From Sweltsa coloradensis (taxonomy: Eukaryota; Arthropoda; Insecta; Plecoptera; Chloroperlidae), in the NCBI GenBank assembly GCA_024449915.1, contig JAMZAV010000167.1, positions 1,364,001-1,428,000 of the forward strand: a stretch of DNA of 64,000 nt, in the 5' to 3' direction. Position numbers and translations under genes: made by a program. Position 1 is the stretch's first letter; each line of letters starts with the position of its first letter. The notes beneath the pieces are model-generated. The model saw nothing but the letters and a program-made list of their open reading frames with translations. It searched no databases and was not told where the DNA came from. Below are positions 1-12,986 of this stretch, one piece after another.

Positions 1-89
1 GCACGTGGGTACAGGAGTAACCAAAATAGAAGGCGAAGCTACATAATCAACAGATTGAGCAAGAAGAACATATAAATTAAATCGTGCAT

Positions 90-325
90 TGAAATCTTTG
101 ACGGAGGCGCCGAGTACAGAAAATGATAAATTAAAAAATTATAGCTCTGCCCCCTTGGCCTCAATTGTGCCTAAAAAGATTCTTTATTATTCTTGTTGTA
201 CGGCAAAATATGTCAAATTGTATGTCGCTTTTTATTGCGAGACGTGACACAATCACGCACGGACGGACGTTACAGAAAATCGATGCTTATACAGGAGAGC
301 TTTGTTCCTTAATAATTAACCGCCG
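90..325 (-). repeat. possible degenerate MITE relic
   Basis: The stretch carries a tract near 240-275 (a GACGTGACAC-like run followed by CACGGACGGACG) that resembles the inner part of the 260-bp MITE seen at 10593-10852, and its right end (GAGAGCTTTGTTCCT) loosely resembles that family's terminus. No clean left terminus is visible. It could equally be chance similarity in AT-rich DNA. Confidence 0.2.
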
Positions 326-781
326 AGATATATAAGTTAGATTTCAGTGGCGTATTGTTAGTGTTAATGAGTCGTAAAGGTGTTGTGAATGTAATACTAC
401 TAGCATTGTCATTACTATTATCCGATGCTCCATGCTATATTATCTAGAACGAGTGTTTCTTCCTTGGAATGGCATGGAATGCAATGGGAGGGTCTTTACT
501 ATTATATACTGCAGTGTGTGGGAATGAAACGAATAGGAGCACAACATATATCTATAAACCCATCATAAAAACGCGTCGTACACTAGTTCATCCTGCATGC
601 AAATGACTCTGAATGCCGGAAGATCGGATCGCGGGGCTGCAATCCTGATGACCTTGGTGACTTGGATCCACCCTGGTTGTTGTAATAGCGAACAAGTGCT
701 GATCAATAATGACACCTTATCTTAATGACTCGAGGTGTTGTTGTCGGTAATACGGACGGGAAAGTCTCGTACTAACGATCA
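326..781. other. unassigned AT-rich sequence
   Basis: I see no gene, RNA or clear repeat here. Open frames are very short and interrupted. Confidence 0.5.
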
Positions 782-826
782 TCTTCTTCTTCTTCTTCTT
801 CTTCTTCGTCTTCTTCTTCTTCTTCT
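782..826. repeat. TTC trinucleotide microsatellite
   Basis: About fifteen TTC units in a row with one TTCGTC interruption near the middle. On the other strand this is a GAA tract. Purine/pyrimidine asymmetry is complete apart from the interruption. Confidence 0.95.
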
Positions 827-2187
827 ATTTCACACACGTACAGCCAGACCATTGATTAACGTTTCGTTCTAAGTAATTTAATTTAATTAGATGCGAACGA
901 GGACAGAATACGATGGTGAATATGGCGCCTCATCATTGCCGTTTTTTTCCTGGTTTTAAACACTACTGTTCATAGTGAATAAATTAGTGGCATTGGGTAT
1001 ATCAATAATGCAATTACATGGAAATTAAAAAAGTTATAGTCCTGGACACCAGTGTGAAGTGACTAATTTGTGAATGACTAAAAGCTATGAACTTGCGCAA
1101 TGTACAATCCAAAGCTGTAATGAACTCAACATTTGTGTTGTAGAATAATGTTTATCTTTTTACTTAAATTAAGAGCATAGCGTTCACTATTTTCTCATAT
1201 ATTTTGGTCAATTCAATTAAGAATTTGGAATATTTATTAATTAGCGAATGATCATTAATAAGTAAACTATATTCAATAATGTAATGTCCTAAAAGCCCAA
1301 AATTTGATGCTAACAAAAGTAACGAATTGCTCCTTTCAATAAGATCACGATCATTGAAATGAAGGGTCAGATCTTAAAATGTGTATTTTAGTTTAGAACA
1401 TAAACAAGTAGGATAAAGTATTTCAATTTCAATACCAAGACTAAATTTTGTATTCCTTTTGCAACGTTATATTTGCTCTAAATTTTATCGTTGGTTGATA
1501 GTCTTCATCAATTAAGAAAATTGTAGCTAACTTTTGAAATGGAATTGAACTTTTGGCTGATAAAAATAAGCTGTTAATGAGTAATAACTGGTGTGTATTA
1601 CTAATTGATTTTTTATATTATAAGTTTATTAAAAATTTTCACGTCGTAACTAATATTAGCTTTTAATGGTTCAACCAATTTTTCATACTTTTTTATGTAT
1701 TTCGGCATCCCAATTAATTATCTCTTTCATAATAATACCACGTACAAATATTGACTGGATTTATAGATACGTGTCTGGAAAATATTCAATTGATGATCTG
1801 CTTATGCTACGAATACAAGAACAAAAAATAAGGTCAAGCCATGCAAGACCTCGTTCACAATCACACTAATATTTCACTAATAATTGCCTAGCGGTGTTAA
1901 TATTATTGAAGGCCTTATTACCTTATTTATTAGCGTAGGTATTCATCTTGCTGACTCTAATCAGGTATATCTAACGCGAGAGAGTTTCTAATGCTCTGTT
2001 AATTTGGCCCATCGAAACCTGCCTGATGTACGTACGTGTTCACAAAAATTTGCGAAGAACATTCTGCCATTAGGGCGCAAACTATATCATTAACATTCTC
2101 TAATAACCACCCGTGAGAATCATGAGCAATGTAATTATATATGTTTGGATACATTTGAAACGATGTCTGGAATTTTGATTCATCTAT
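827..2187. other. unassigned AT-rich sequence
   Basis: Long AT-rich stretch with no recognisable gene. The 67-codon open frame at 1666-1869 shows no domain, no plausible splice context that I can defend, and low-complexity composition. Confidence 0.5.
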
Positions 2188-2430
2188 TCAATTTCTCGCA
2201 AACCCTTTGGCTACCGTGTTTTCCAATTCATCAGTAGCATCAGTAGCATCAGTAGCATCAAAACATCGCGGCAGTAGTCCGCGGTGGCACATACTATTAG
2301 GGCTGGCGCTGGCTGGGGCGCATAAGACATAGGATTTTCGTAATCGTCCTTCATCGTTATTTATCACCACTCATCGTCTCGAATAGCCTTAGAACATTAA
2401 TAGAGACGTTAAGCAACACAAATCTTCAAA
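2188..2430 (-). repeat. dispersed repeat (TTGCTTAACGTCTC family)
   Basis: Read on the minus strand this contains TTGCTTAACGTCTC, then a GATGAGTGGTGATA block and a GATGAAGG.CGATTAC block. The same order occurs on the plus strand at 25185-25325. A 9-bp direct repeat (CATCAGTAG, about three units) lies at roughly 2229-2260. The open frame inside it starts with the same residues (MVI.NDEG.L) as one in the second copy, which follows from shared ancestry of the repeat and does not prove coding. A tRNA head was not found, so the repeat class is open. Confidence 0.6.
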
Positions 2431-2567
2431 TCGTCATGCAATAGTCTGCGATAGTCTTCGGGAAGGATATCTTATGGATTTATTTTAGTTTCGATTAGTA
2501 GGGAAACACTCTATTAGATGGGATCGACAATACATAATACAGTTAAGATTTTATTACAAAATCCGAC

Positions 2568-2640
2568 TCGATCGGGGATTGAACCCGGGTCCCGGAAAGC
2601 GAAGCGTCTGAGGCAGTTTGGAGTGTTCATTAACTTGACT
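2568..2640 (-). repeat. tRNA-like relic (SINE head or tRNA pseudogene)
   Basis: On the minus strand the segment ends in a T-arm-like CCCGGGTTCAATCCCC with the B box GGTTCAATCCC, preceded by a plausible anticodon-arm region. Acceptor stem pairing is not convincing, so a functional tRNA is unlikely. Confidence 0.45.
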
Positions 2641-4169
2641 TATTAAATTTACGAATGAAATTAAATCTTATCTACTCTCATACGTAAGTGTTTCTAGAAT
2701 CCCGACGAATAATTGAAAAATAAACCATCGCTCAAACCTGTGTTGGGCAATTACATTATAAATGATGTTGGCTTATGTGGAAGGTATAAAACACCATGGC
2801 GACCGTTTGTACCAGCCGTAACATCTTCGACCTTGCCAGCAGATAGAATACACCCCATAAAACACTAGAAAAAATCACCAGAGTATCCTACTGGAAACTG
2901 CTTGAACAGTACTGAGAAGTGCTGTATACTAGGCGTTTCCTCAATCGAAATACAATAAAATAAAACCATTTACTGAGAATGAGATGAAGTTGTTGAGATG
3001 GAATCATTCTACACTAATAAAATAATATTGCCAGAGTAAAACAGAGGTGCAAATATACGGCAGTTTACGCCTGTATAAGAATCAACATAAAGTTTAAGTT
3101 AGCACTTAATTTAATTAAAAATTTAATAAGGAGCAATCACTATCAGTCAATTGAAGGTAAGATACAATAAGTACAATTAAAAAAATATACTGAAATAATG
3201 CAAAGGAATTATGGGAAACATTTAATGCATATTGCACTAAAAACATGCTTCAATATATTATCCTGAAAATGTAGACGTCTCTAAAATCTATGCATTGCGA
3301 TACAATTTCAATATCAATTAATTTTTGTATTGCTTGTAGAAAAATACATTTGTACATTATTAATTTTTTTTCTGGAAACGTAAGGATTTCTTCCTTCATT
3401 CCCATGTAAATCGTTATAATTAGTTACCAATATCAACAACCTCTCCATCGCACTGTTAATTTCATCAGGGGTAGACCACCGTCAATCTCCCATCATCGTC
3501 GCGTGTAGCCTCGTTGCATTGCGAGCGAATACAACTGATAGTGTGACTTATTACGTGTCCGTTGCAATTGCGCGTTGTAAACTGATTGGCTGATGCGAAG
3601 AAGCAACTTACAGGGTGGGGTTGTCTAACACTGTTGATTTATTACGTGCGCTTGTGAGAAGAGATTCGCAATCAACCAACTAGCGACACATTTAATTGTT
3701 GTTGCAATGGTTTGTCGTTTCGAAATTAATTAATGATGTGCATGAGAACTGTTTACAATCAAATGTTTGTAATGTATGCACTGTGAATCCTCCGACGGAT
3801 TTTTGCAAATGATTGTTTTTATTTTATAAGCTACATCGGAATTAATTTAAACCTAACATTTTATAGCATAAAAAGATTTGGCTTTGTAATGTGTCAGGTT
3901 TTCATATTAAGGTATATTGTCATCTGTGTACCAATCCAACTTACCAACGTATAGCAGTGTACTTATAACATGATGGTTGATGGTCTCTAGATCAGTTCAA
4001 AACCTGTTTAAATTGTTTAGTATTGTGCCTTCAAAATACTGGAATATCGAATAAATACAAGCACAGCTACGAGAGACCCCAGAAGAGTGAATATACTGGG
4101 GTTACTTTATCAGCAGATTGTCGAAAGAGGATACGCTAATACAATCTCCTAAATTAAAATCCCTGCAGT
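2641..4169. other. unassigned sequence, one TATA-like motif
   Basis: No gene recognised. TATAAAA at 2785-2791 is followed by a somewhat GC-richer 60 bp with an ATG that opens only 16 codons. It is treated as a weak promoter candidate in the findings only. Confidence 0.4.
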
Positions 4170-4440
4170 GTAGGCAGTCCCGGGTTGATCGAATAGACCC
4201 TTTCGATGGCGAAAGCCAGACCTTTGGTGTAGGTGCCGGGTCCACCGAATCTGGCCCATTTACTGGAGATTGCTTCCCCCAACCCTCAGCAAAACCATCA
4301 GTATCATCCTTGTTGAAAGGTAATGATAACAAAATACGAATTTTAATTGGATGACTTGTTCGGTTTTTATAGTGTGACGTGACATGCATAGAAGAATGAA
4401 CGGAGAAGCTATGCACGTGCAGTGTATTTTTATCCCTACA
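4170..4440 (-). mobile_element. MITE copy, AGGGAGCGAAG family (diverged)
   Basis: Read on the minus strand it shares in order with the copies at 10593 and 27558: a GTCACGT tract, TATAAAAACCGA, CAACAAGGATG, a GGTTGGGG tract and GGACCCGGCACCTAC. The terminal inverted repeats are eroded, so the ends are approximate. Open frames on both strands are by-products of this repeat. Non-autonomous; no transposase is present. Confidence 0.55.
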
Positions 4441-4686
4441 AAATTTTACAATCCTCATTTTAAATCACAAATTTAGTATTTGAATTGACGTTAAAAATTG
4501 TATCCCCACCTTTGCGTGATCACTGACTTAATCAAGTATATGTATTTACTTAATATGTAGATAGCGGCATTGTTTATCTTTGGAAATAGCTTGTCCATTT
4601 TTTTGTGCAGTTACAACGTGATTTGGTCTATGAAAATATGTGGTAAAACCACGTTGTTTCAAACTAGTCTTGTTTTTGTAATATGT

Positions 4687-5062
4687 ACACACACATAACA
4701 AAAACTTGTAGAAATACAGCCAAAACCTTACACACTCAAAAGAAATGAGATCTAAAAAAGGGCCAAGCTCATCTACCCTTCCACATAAACGTACAGTGTC
4801 CCATAACAGCATCCTCGAAAAGCTTGGCAAAATAGAATTTGCGATTATTAATTTAACGTAATAGTTTATCCAAGTTCTTTTTTTCTAATTAATTTAAACG
4901 TAATAACATGCAAATTCTATTTGCCAAGCTTTTCGAGGATGCTGTTATGGGACACTGTACGTTTATGTGGAAGGGTAGATGAGCTTGGCCCTTTTTTTAG
5001 ATCTCATTTCTTTTGAGTGTGTAAGGTTTGGCTGTATTTCTACAAGTTTTGTTATGTGTGTG
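4687..5062. repeat. inverted repeat (376-bp palindrome)
   Basis: The left arm 4687-4860 and right arm about 4890-5062 are almost identical reverse complements, including AAGCTTTTCGAGGATGCTG and GGAAGGGTAGATGAGCTTGG. The spacer is about 30 bp and very AT-rich. The arms differ by a few single-base indels, implying a young or homogenised structure. The open frames that overlap it on both strands are mirror shadows of the arms. Confidence 0.9.
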
Positions 5063-5884
5063 ATCTCATTACTTTTTCAAGTTACATTACAAAATTTTTT
5101 GCTAAAATATAATATTTTTATCAAAGTTGATTTAAATTCTATGGTATTAGCAGTAACAATATAGGATGTAAAATATCTAGACCCGGATTCATGTACATCC
5201 TGGGTATAGGTGGTATAACCATGGTATAACGACGGTATAAGGACTGGACCCCAATTCTTGAGTTCGTGGGAGATGAGTTGAAAACGCAATTTGAAAAAGA
5301 AGTCGTTTTAGGTAGGAATTGGTATTCTTGAACGGTATCGTGGAAAACGTCATGGGTTGTGAGTTGAAAGCATGGTTGAAAGAGTATCACGAAATCCAAA
5401 CACTTTAAAAAGATTTGCGTATAGCAAAGAGCTCGAAAAAGTTCTATATTTATTCTAGATGGCAGTGCCTTCATAAACGCCGGCCAATCGAAAGACAAGT
5501 TGTATGAAATGATTTGATTGTTGCAATTATGTAAACAAACAGTTGAGCAAGTTCATAATGTTGTGCTGGCATAGGGTTGGCTAGGCTTGTCAAACATGTA
5601 ATGTAAGTATGAATTTTACTAGTCCTATAGCCAAATGGAACTTTAGACCTACACTTTTGCATTATAAATAATTTTCCACATCTGGGCCTAGGCCAGGGAC
5701 GGTTTCTGATTTGTTTTATGAGAGTATAATGACACCTTTTCTCGTTCCACACAAAGAAGAAAAATTTTTAAATGTCCGCTATTTGTTTACGTATCGCACT
5801 TTCCCGCCTAACTCTGCTTATACCGTCAACAAGTGTCAAGTAACTATGGTTACTTGTTGATTGTATGCCAAGTGTTAAGGCTTA
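5063..5884. other. unassigned sequence
   Basis: Two open frames (70 and 119 codons) overlap on the minus strand but in different frames and share no recognisable domain. A short region near 5195-5240 repeats GGTATAA-like units. Nothing supports a gene. Confidence 0.4.
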
Positions 5885-6015
5885 TTTTAAAACCTTTATT
5901 TGGAAGCCTTCCAACAAACTTTTTCAACTTTTTTTTCAAAAGAGACTATCATTCTATAACCTTAATGTCCATGTAAAATATGAACATTGTAGTCCCACCC
6001 GTCTGGTCAGAATCG
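5885..6015 (-). mobile_element. Helitron-like family A relic (body 2 fragment)
   Basis: On the minus strand the run GATTCTGACCAGACGGGTGG, then GGGACTACAATGTTCATATT and GGACATTAAGGTTAT matches the internal body of the copy at 38620-39412 (bases around 38934-39000). No termini remain. This is a truncated old copy. Confidence 0.65.
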
Positions 6016-6037
6016 CGGGCCGACGTATTAGATGTGA

Positions 6038-6074
6038 GCAGTAGTAGGCAGTAGTAGGCAGTAGTAGGCAGTAG
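6038..6074. repeat. 10-bp minisatellite (GTAGTAGGCA)
   Basis: Three exact units of GTAGTAGGCA plus partial units on each side. Confidence 0.95.
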
Positions 6075-8142
6075 CTAACATCCTTAAAGTGATTTTGAGC
6101 ATGTTTCAAGCCATTTTTTCACCAAGAAGGAATAATCGTACCCCAATAAAATTTGGCATGTGTTGTCAGGTACCTAAATCCCCTCGATTGTGATAGTTTT
6201 CAAGTTCACATCACGTTACATGACGGCTGGGTAACACCTCGAAATCACCCCAAACTCTGCTTGGTGTATAAGGTGCTTGAGTGTTTAGCGCACCGCGGCT
6301 TGGCTGCGGCGCCCTAACGGGCACCTAGATTGAGCAGTGAAAATAATTCACCGCACTAGTTTCAATTTCAATTTTTTTATTCACCATCATTGCTGACCAA
6401 AGAGAAATTTGTAAGCCGTGACAAAAATACTTTTTTGATTCCGGCTTTAAGACAACAACAAAGTGGATAACAACCAATACATAATTTCTTCACGTGTGTA
6501 GATATTATGTTAAACCAACGTTTTACAACATTCCAATTTTATTCTAAAACAAAATAATATACCGGGTTAAGTCAAAGATTAAAATGGCTTATTTTGCGCC
6601 TTTGAAACTATCGCGGCTGCTTGCTACAAAGAAATATCCTTACATTTCACTCACTTGATAAATGATAGTTATTTGACAGTGCCATGACAAGCTATGAAAA
6701 GCAGACCCCTTGACAACCCTGCCCTCTTTCAAATGAAAGTCCTTCAGTTCGGTTATTGATCGGTTCGCTTCAATGACCACAACTCAAACAAGACAATATG
6801 TATTGAGTGTCGACCTCAGACGATTTCTTTTAAGCTAACTGACATGCATTGACCCAGTCACAAGAATTTTTGCAATCAATTCGAGAAATTTTCACAATCA
6901 ACCTCCAGTTTTTTTATTTTTTATTTATCGTTTCTTATTGTCGCGAAACTTGAATATACGATCCTTAATATCAAAAAATTTGTTGAGCAAAAAATTTGTA
7001 TTATTGTAAAACAGGGCTATGAATTATTATCTTCCCGAACATTTCCAAATGTTTGAGAAATAGAAATATACAGTGATTCTACTGTAATATATATCTGGTA
7101 TGATCAGGTTTAAACATGTATTGAATATTGGCACCATTGTCTCTCTTAACAAGAATTAACTGAAAGCAGTAAAATTCGTAGCTATGTCGTAACTTATAGC
7201 TACTCAAGACAAAGTTGGCAAATACAACAAATTATATACCCGTCATTTCCTTGAGATCAATAATAATGTATGCAAAGTAAGGATCCTCATGTTTTGCACA
7301 CGGATCACATTCGTAGATGAAGTTGTTTGAAACAATTGTTTATAGCAATTACTCAAAATCTGAGAAACCGAGAAGACCCACAGTTACTTTAATAACTTAA
7401 TCGATACACATACTAAGTGACTTATTAAAAGAGACTGAAGGTAATACGGGTTTTATAGTAGATGTCTACTTAAGGGCCTTTAATTCGGTAGTAATTGCAG
7501 CCATTTGTTGTATTCAGCTTCTGTTGCACGATAAATATATTGTTTTAGCACTTCCGTATTTTCTAACTGCAGTTTTACAATTAACCTAAATAAATTTCAC
7601 GAGGAATGATGTAAGATCTGGTTTTTCAAAAGTGTTTGGCAGTTCATCATAAATTGAACACATTATTTTAGCTAAAGGTGCCATTATCTGATTTCGTATC
7701 TTGGTTAATAGTATTTCTCCACGACTACTGTGCGGCTGGGTATATGCTCCGCCGGTTTCCAGCTTGGTTAAAAGTGGGCGTAGGCGTCGGAGGTTTCTAT
7801 CAAGGCTACTTATTCAAATTAATGATGTGACGGAGTTGATACCATCAACTACCCTGTCATGTACCCCAGATGAAAATCATTTCAAAAAGTGAACGACCGT
7901 ACATAACTTAACTTGTTCATTTGCGAATTTCTTCTGCGGAATGAAGGTAGTAAGAGAAATCATTACGAGCTCTGACTTAAAACGAAAACGACATCAAAGG
8001 TTGGACAATTTCAACTTTTATTACCCTCCTGGTCCAGATATCAGGTTGTTGGCCCGTCTTTGAGACTCGGTGGCACCCACATAGGACATGGACACGTCGA
8101 GAACAGACGAGGACACCTTTCTACGCTCAAGTCGTTACGTCT
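6075..8142. other. unassigned sequence
   Basis: No gene recognised. There is a short GC-rich patch near 6280-6330 (GCGGCTTGGCTGCGGCG) in otherwise AT-rich DNA. The 63-codon frame at 7701-7892 has no recognisable features. Confidence 0.4.
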
Positions 8143-8161
8143 GGGGGGGGGGGGGGGGGGG
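8143..8161. repeat. poly-G homopolymer, 19 bases
   Basis: Nineteen consecutive G. Other long G/C runs are at 10676-10688 (C), 44323-44334 (G) and 56716-56727 (C). The exact length may be affected by sequencing error. Confidence 0.9.
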
Positions 8162-10592
8162 TTAACGCCCACGGAAGGCAGCATGGCGATGTCAAACAAG
8201 GTGAAATTTTGACTGTCACTTTCTTGACGTTGAACACGTTCATAAGTTTTTGGAAAGCTTTGTTGTCGAGGAACAACAAGACAAAAACTATGACCTTTTG
8301 TTTGAGTGCAATCATTTTTATGTTGAAAATGATATGGGGTGGCATTTACGACATTCTGTCCTAATGGAACCTACACATAAGACGTAATAAAACAAATATA
8401 TTCAACCAAAACTTATCTTCCATACTTAACATCGCCTGTTTAGGATCATCAACTTAAACTCCGTATCAGCTTGAGAAAAAAGAGTTCGTACAATCTCACT
8501 TTCATTTTACGTTTAACAAAGTAGAAGCTTGCAATTATGTCGTGCATTTGTACTGCATTTCTTGTTTTAATTTACTACATTTAGCTATTGCAAAATGGTG
8601 TAGGATTTCGGTTGAAATAGTCCCTACGAATCTCATCCAAGGTTGTACTGGAAAGCGTACTTGTGCATGGTTCTGGCTGATTAGCCGGCACTGGGTGACA
8701 TGTATTCACCTGCCGGGGAGAGAAACGCCCGACAGAAGACTTACGAAACCCGACCATCGTTTTTGCAACCTTGGTCATTCTTCGTTCCAATGAGTGGAAC
8801 CCAGCGAGACTTGGCGAATTCGTAATTTATGCAAGAACACAAAAAAAAACTTTGCGCGCCAGATCTAGACCTAGACGATTTTGATCAAAGAATGATCAGC
8901 GTAATAATGTAACGTAGTTATGCAAGACAATGCAAACAGCTATAGGTGATGTGCAAAAACAGACGTTTTGATGAAAGTTGATTCTGTCCTTTTATCATCC
9001 AGAAGTTTCTATAGAATATTCCATTCATTCCCTTTAGACTTGTACACATTTTTAATGTCTTGCATCATTCACTAAAATGTTGTTATAATTCATAAGCACA
9101 TCACTAGAGAGATCACACCAGCTTATTTAATACAGTTTCATGTTATTATATTATTAAGTCTCCTGTAACACAACATTTTCCTATTCATTCTAGTAAGCCT
9201 ATCATCTCATCATTATTATTATTGTTATTTCGCCACTCCTAGCTGTCCATGGCCATATTTTTATACACTAATAAAACAACAGTTAAACAACATTCGCATT
9301 GGGTTTAAACTAAACTCCAGACAATCGTGCTGATAGCTGTATGTTAATGAATCAATTCTGTGCGACCGCTCCCACAAATTATTTTATATGGATATTCGAA
9401 ACCATGAAAATATGTAGTTAGATCCGCCCGCCCGCCGTTTTACAGTGAGCCGACCTATACCAATGCCTATATAACGAACGAAGACAACGTTCTTTTATCA
9501 CGCATGGATTAGGATTCTTCATCTATCAAGAGATTAATACGAAAAAAAGTCTCATAAACTATACTAGGTAAATGAATAATTTAAAAACAAACATCACCAT
9601 AAAGCCAGTAGCATTCCATTAGATACAACCACCACATTTCTCTTGAAATAAATGAAAAATACCAGTGTAATAAATTCAAGTAGTGAAGACACAGTTTGAA
9701 TGCAGACCTACATGAATGCAATCATTAACATTGCTAATGTGAACATGATAATATGAGATTCAAGAAATAATAAATTACAGCATATTAATATTACACATTC
9801 AAGTCAAGAAGAAAACTTATGAACGTGAATAAGTTTTGCCAGTAAATTGTTTGTGGAATGTGAAGATCTTCTTCGTATATTCCGCTACGAATAAGGCGCG
9901 AGTGTTTTACTATTTTACTGTTTCGAATGACATTACACAATGATACTCTGCAATTATTCAATGCACTAGAAGCACAATTAGCTATAAACACTGTCATTAT
10001 CCATTCCCTCCATGCGTGAAGAGAGCGATCGTGGAATGAAACCTCGTGGTATAAAATCATCGCACTTGAAGGTGTAATTGTCACTTGTTGTTTACTTCCT
10101 GTTTTCTACATTCGCTTTATTTGGAATGTTGGAATAAAGAACGCAATGTGATAACAGTGGTTTGCAAGGGTTTCCAATGCGAGCTTCGTAATTTGTGAAG
10201 GGTTCAGTCTTACCTTGCATTCACTCTCCTCAAAGAATTCTTCGTCTGAAAAGAAAAGAGTAGAGATTTAAAAAAAATACTACTCCATTCATGTTTACAA
10301 AAAATGTGTGTATTTGTAAACACACATTCCTATGCGATGTGCTGAAAACAGTAAAAATGAAATTTACCATAAAATATACCTATATTATAACAGACATTAC
10401 TCTACATTACCGAGATAAGTGGGTAAGTTATAGCTCGCAGCACATCGATTTGCTTTTTCCTTCGAGATTGAGTCATTACAAGAGGCACTGGAATTTCTGC
10501 TCAGCGATCAATCCTGACAAGGCTGACAAACTACGGTTATCTGTAGCATCAGTTATTGACATAAACACGGGTACGGACGGAGTGTCCAAAAT
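8162..10592. other. unassigned AT-rich sequence
   Basis: No gene or clear repeat seen. Open frames at 8542-8793 and 8581-8790 overlap on opposite strands in a slightly GC-richer patch with no domain similarity I can name. Confidence 0.4.
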
Positions 10593-10852
10593 AGGGAGCG
10601 AACCTTAGATACGTTCTAGCTTTAAAAGCTATTTTGAATGGAGAAACCGAGGCGAGTATTTCTGTGGGGGGATAGCCCCCCCCCCCCCTTAAACCCCAGG
10701 ATACCCAGACACATTCTGTGCCATCCTTGTTCAAGGCAACGTCAATCGCATGTCGGTTTTTATCGTAATACGTGACATACACACTAGTACACACAGACGG
10801 ACGGATGGAAAGGGCGGAAAAGTGTTGCATAATATAGGTGAACTTCGCTACC
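10593..10852 (-). mobile_element. MITE copy, AGGGAGCGAAG family, 260 bp
   Basis: Starts AGGGAGCGAACCTTAG and ends GAACTTCGCTACC, giving imperfect terminal inverted repeats. It is 260 bp, as is the copy at 27558-27817, and aligns to it in reverse orientation: the CCGTCCGTCTGTG-type tract lies near the same end in both when oriented. It contains a C13 run. A 103-codon minus-strand frame spans it, but is explained by the repeat. No transposase is encoded. Confidence 0.75.
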
Positions 10853-12229
10853 CCACCCAATAACGTTGTATTTTGCTAAAAAAAGTATTAAATTGTATCG
10901 TGAAAATAAATCTGCTTGATATTGAATAAATTAAGTTACAACGGGAACGTCGACAGTGTTTGGAGGAAGGATGAGAAAAAAATCATAACATACGTGACTG
11001 TTAATTTCTCAAGAAAATAATTCATGTAACGAAACAAAAATTCATTGAATTATGCTGCAAAAATAAAATGTAAAATCCAATAAGACATCTTCGCCTTTTT
11101 TTTCGAGGTTTATTTGATTTCGGTTTCTTAGTATTTGTTGCTAGATAAAACACAATATAAAAGTTTAAAGGTTATACTTATAATATACACACTTCGTTTA
11201 CACGTTCGTAATAACCCGAGAAATGTGGGTAGACCGAGGGGTAGACGCTACATTTTTTGGGGCAATGCCTGTGGCGAATGTGTTTAGCAGTAGGAGATAA
11301 AGTAAACTTTCTAATATGCCTACATGCATGTCGTGCACAATATCTTTAAAGTCACATCCCTGTTTGAAAAGTGTCGATGATAGACAGTCCCGACTGTGTC
11401 AGACAAAGTGACCGACGAAGGCCTCAACGCGAGAGCGGTAGACCGAGGCGAGTTTTCGTGCGGCCCAAGTAAACGGCGACAATGAGAGCCTCGTCTCAAT
11501 AGATAATCTAGCCATGACGTAAACTGCACGTTGTGGAGTACTTTTCCTCGTGATGTTACGTACTCCAGGTAATCGCAATCGAGCCGAGCCGAGGCTGATG
11601 AAAATATCACGCGGAGACATGGAGGAGAAAATCAGTTTTTTTTTTTAGTTTAGACGACCTACTGTAGATATAGGTAATATAGTTATGTGTCCATACACAA
11701 ATGACGAAATGCTCTTTTTGTTTCTTGTAGTCAGAAGATCGTTGAGGGATTTAATATTAATGATTATAGTATTGCTAATTCAAAATAAACTAGTTTAGCG
11801 TAATCTCAAGCTATCTTCGCAAACATATTCGATAATGGACATGCAAAGTGAACAGGATTAGTTGCGAATAATGCACACACATAATATTTAAATAATTGAA
11901 GAAAATATTGTTATCAGTTAGCGTGCCTATCAGTGGTGACTGATTGTTTCCACTTTGCCGGTACCTATCAGATTGTACCATCACTAAATGAGGACTTACG
12001 AGCTGGTGTATTACAGATAAATCATCAAACGGGAGACTATAAAATAACAATTTTATTTTAGTAAAAGCTAAATAGAGGATCCAGTATCGGTTTTCAATTT
12101 TCATGCCATATTATAAAATAGGCTTATCCCGCCATTGCAGTGTATGCAAATGATTTCGCAAAAGTTAATATTAATAATAATATTTTTGCAATTTTTTTTA
12201 TTAATACGCCTCACGGTCGGTCTCATATA
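10853..12229. other. unassigned sequence
   Basis: AT-rich with a moderately GC-richer patch at 11380-11610 that carries two overlapping minus-strand frames (96 and 73 codons). They show no recognisable family. I do not call an exon. Confidence 0.4.
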
Positions 12230-12449
12230 CACTGCGTTTACACAGACATTTAGTTCGGATTAACTAAAACGGTTCCCGTAATACAATACGTTAATCACGG
12301 AAATTTAAACCGAACTATTTATGGCTGGGGGCTAAAGTTAAACCGTTATAACTATAGTCTATATCGCAGTATTTATCAATACCACTAGTTCGAACTAACT
12401 CTTAATTCGAATTAGTTGAACCGTTTTAACTCGTGTGATAAACGCAGTG
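12230..12449. mobile_element. MITE, 220 bp, CACTGCGTTTA termini
   Basis: Terminal inverted repeats CACTGCGTTTACACA on the left and TGATAAACGCAGTG on the right, extending inward as subterminal inverted repeats with AAAACGGTTC and AGTTCG. Flanking bases are ATA on both sides, a possible 3-bp target duplication that could be chance. No coding capacity. Superfamily not assigned. Confidence 0.75.
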
Positions 12450-12986
12450 ATAGATTTAACAACGAGAGAGAGAGTAGTGAAAATTTTCAGTGACTGTAAC
12501 CTGAGGTAGCAGCTTGTAGTCCATTTCGCGGGTTGGTGACTATTGAAAACGAATGCAAATGAAATATAGATTTTGCTTGATTTACGCCACGATTTTTAGT
12601 CGCCCTTTTAACTTTTTGCTTTGCGAACACTTGAGTGTATCAGATAATTTCGAAACGAAAACACGTGCACTTCGATCAGCACTGCAGCTGCAGCGGCGAG
12701 TCTCTACCGCGCCTCGAGTCTTCAACCCCATCTAGAGCGAAGCGAGAACAGTATTAATGATATGCGAGACGAAACAAGTTCTTCGTACTCTTCTTGTAAG
12801 ACACAATGTTGGGTTCACTATCGACTAAATCTCCTCATTTTATTGGTTTTCATTCACGCCTGGTTGAGGGATAACTTCCTCGCAGAACGTGCACACACGG
12901 AGACTCGAGCGAAACTAGTCGCAGCTATTACCCATTGTTTGTATCAAAGTAGACAACTTTTAATATTATTTTAGCATTTAACATTT
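12450..12986. other. unassigned sequence
   Basis: Contains a GC-richer patch with CAGCTGCAGC near 12685-12720, and two short frames (60 and 70 codons) on the plus strand without recognisable content. Confidence 0.4.

Noticed and set aside
4102..4458. 118-codon minus-strand frame
   Set aside because: Lies almost entirely in a diverged MITE copy that recurs at 10593 and 27558.
5139..5498. 119-codon minus-strand frame, the longest in the window
   Set aside because: No domain, signal peptide or family resemblance, and it overlaps another frame (5077-5289) in a different phase. Length is within chance for 64 kb.
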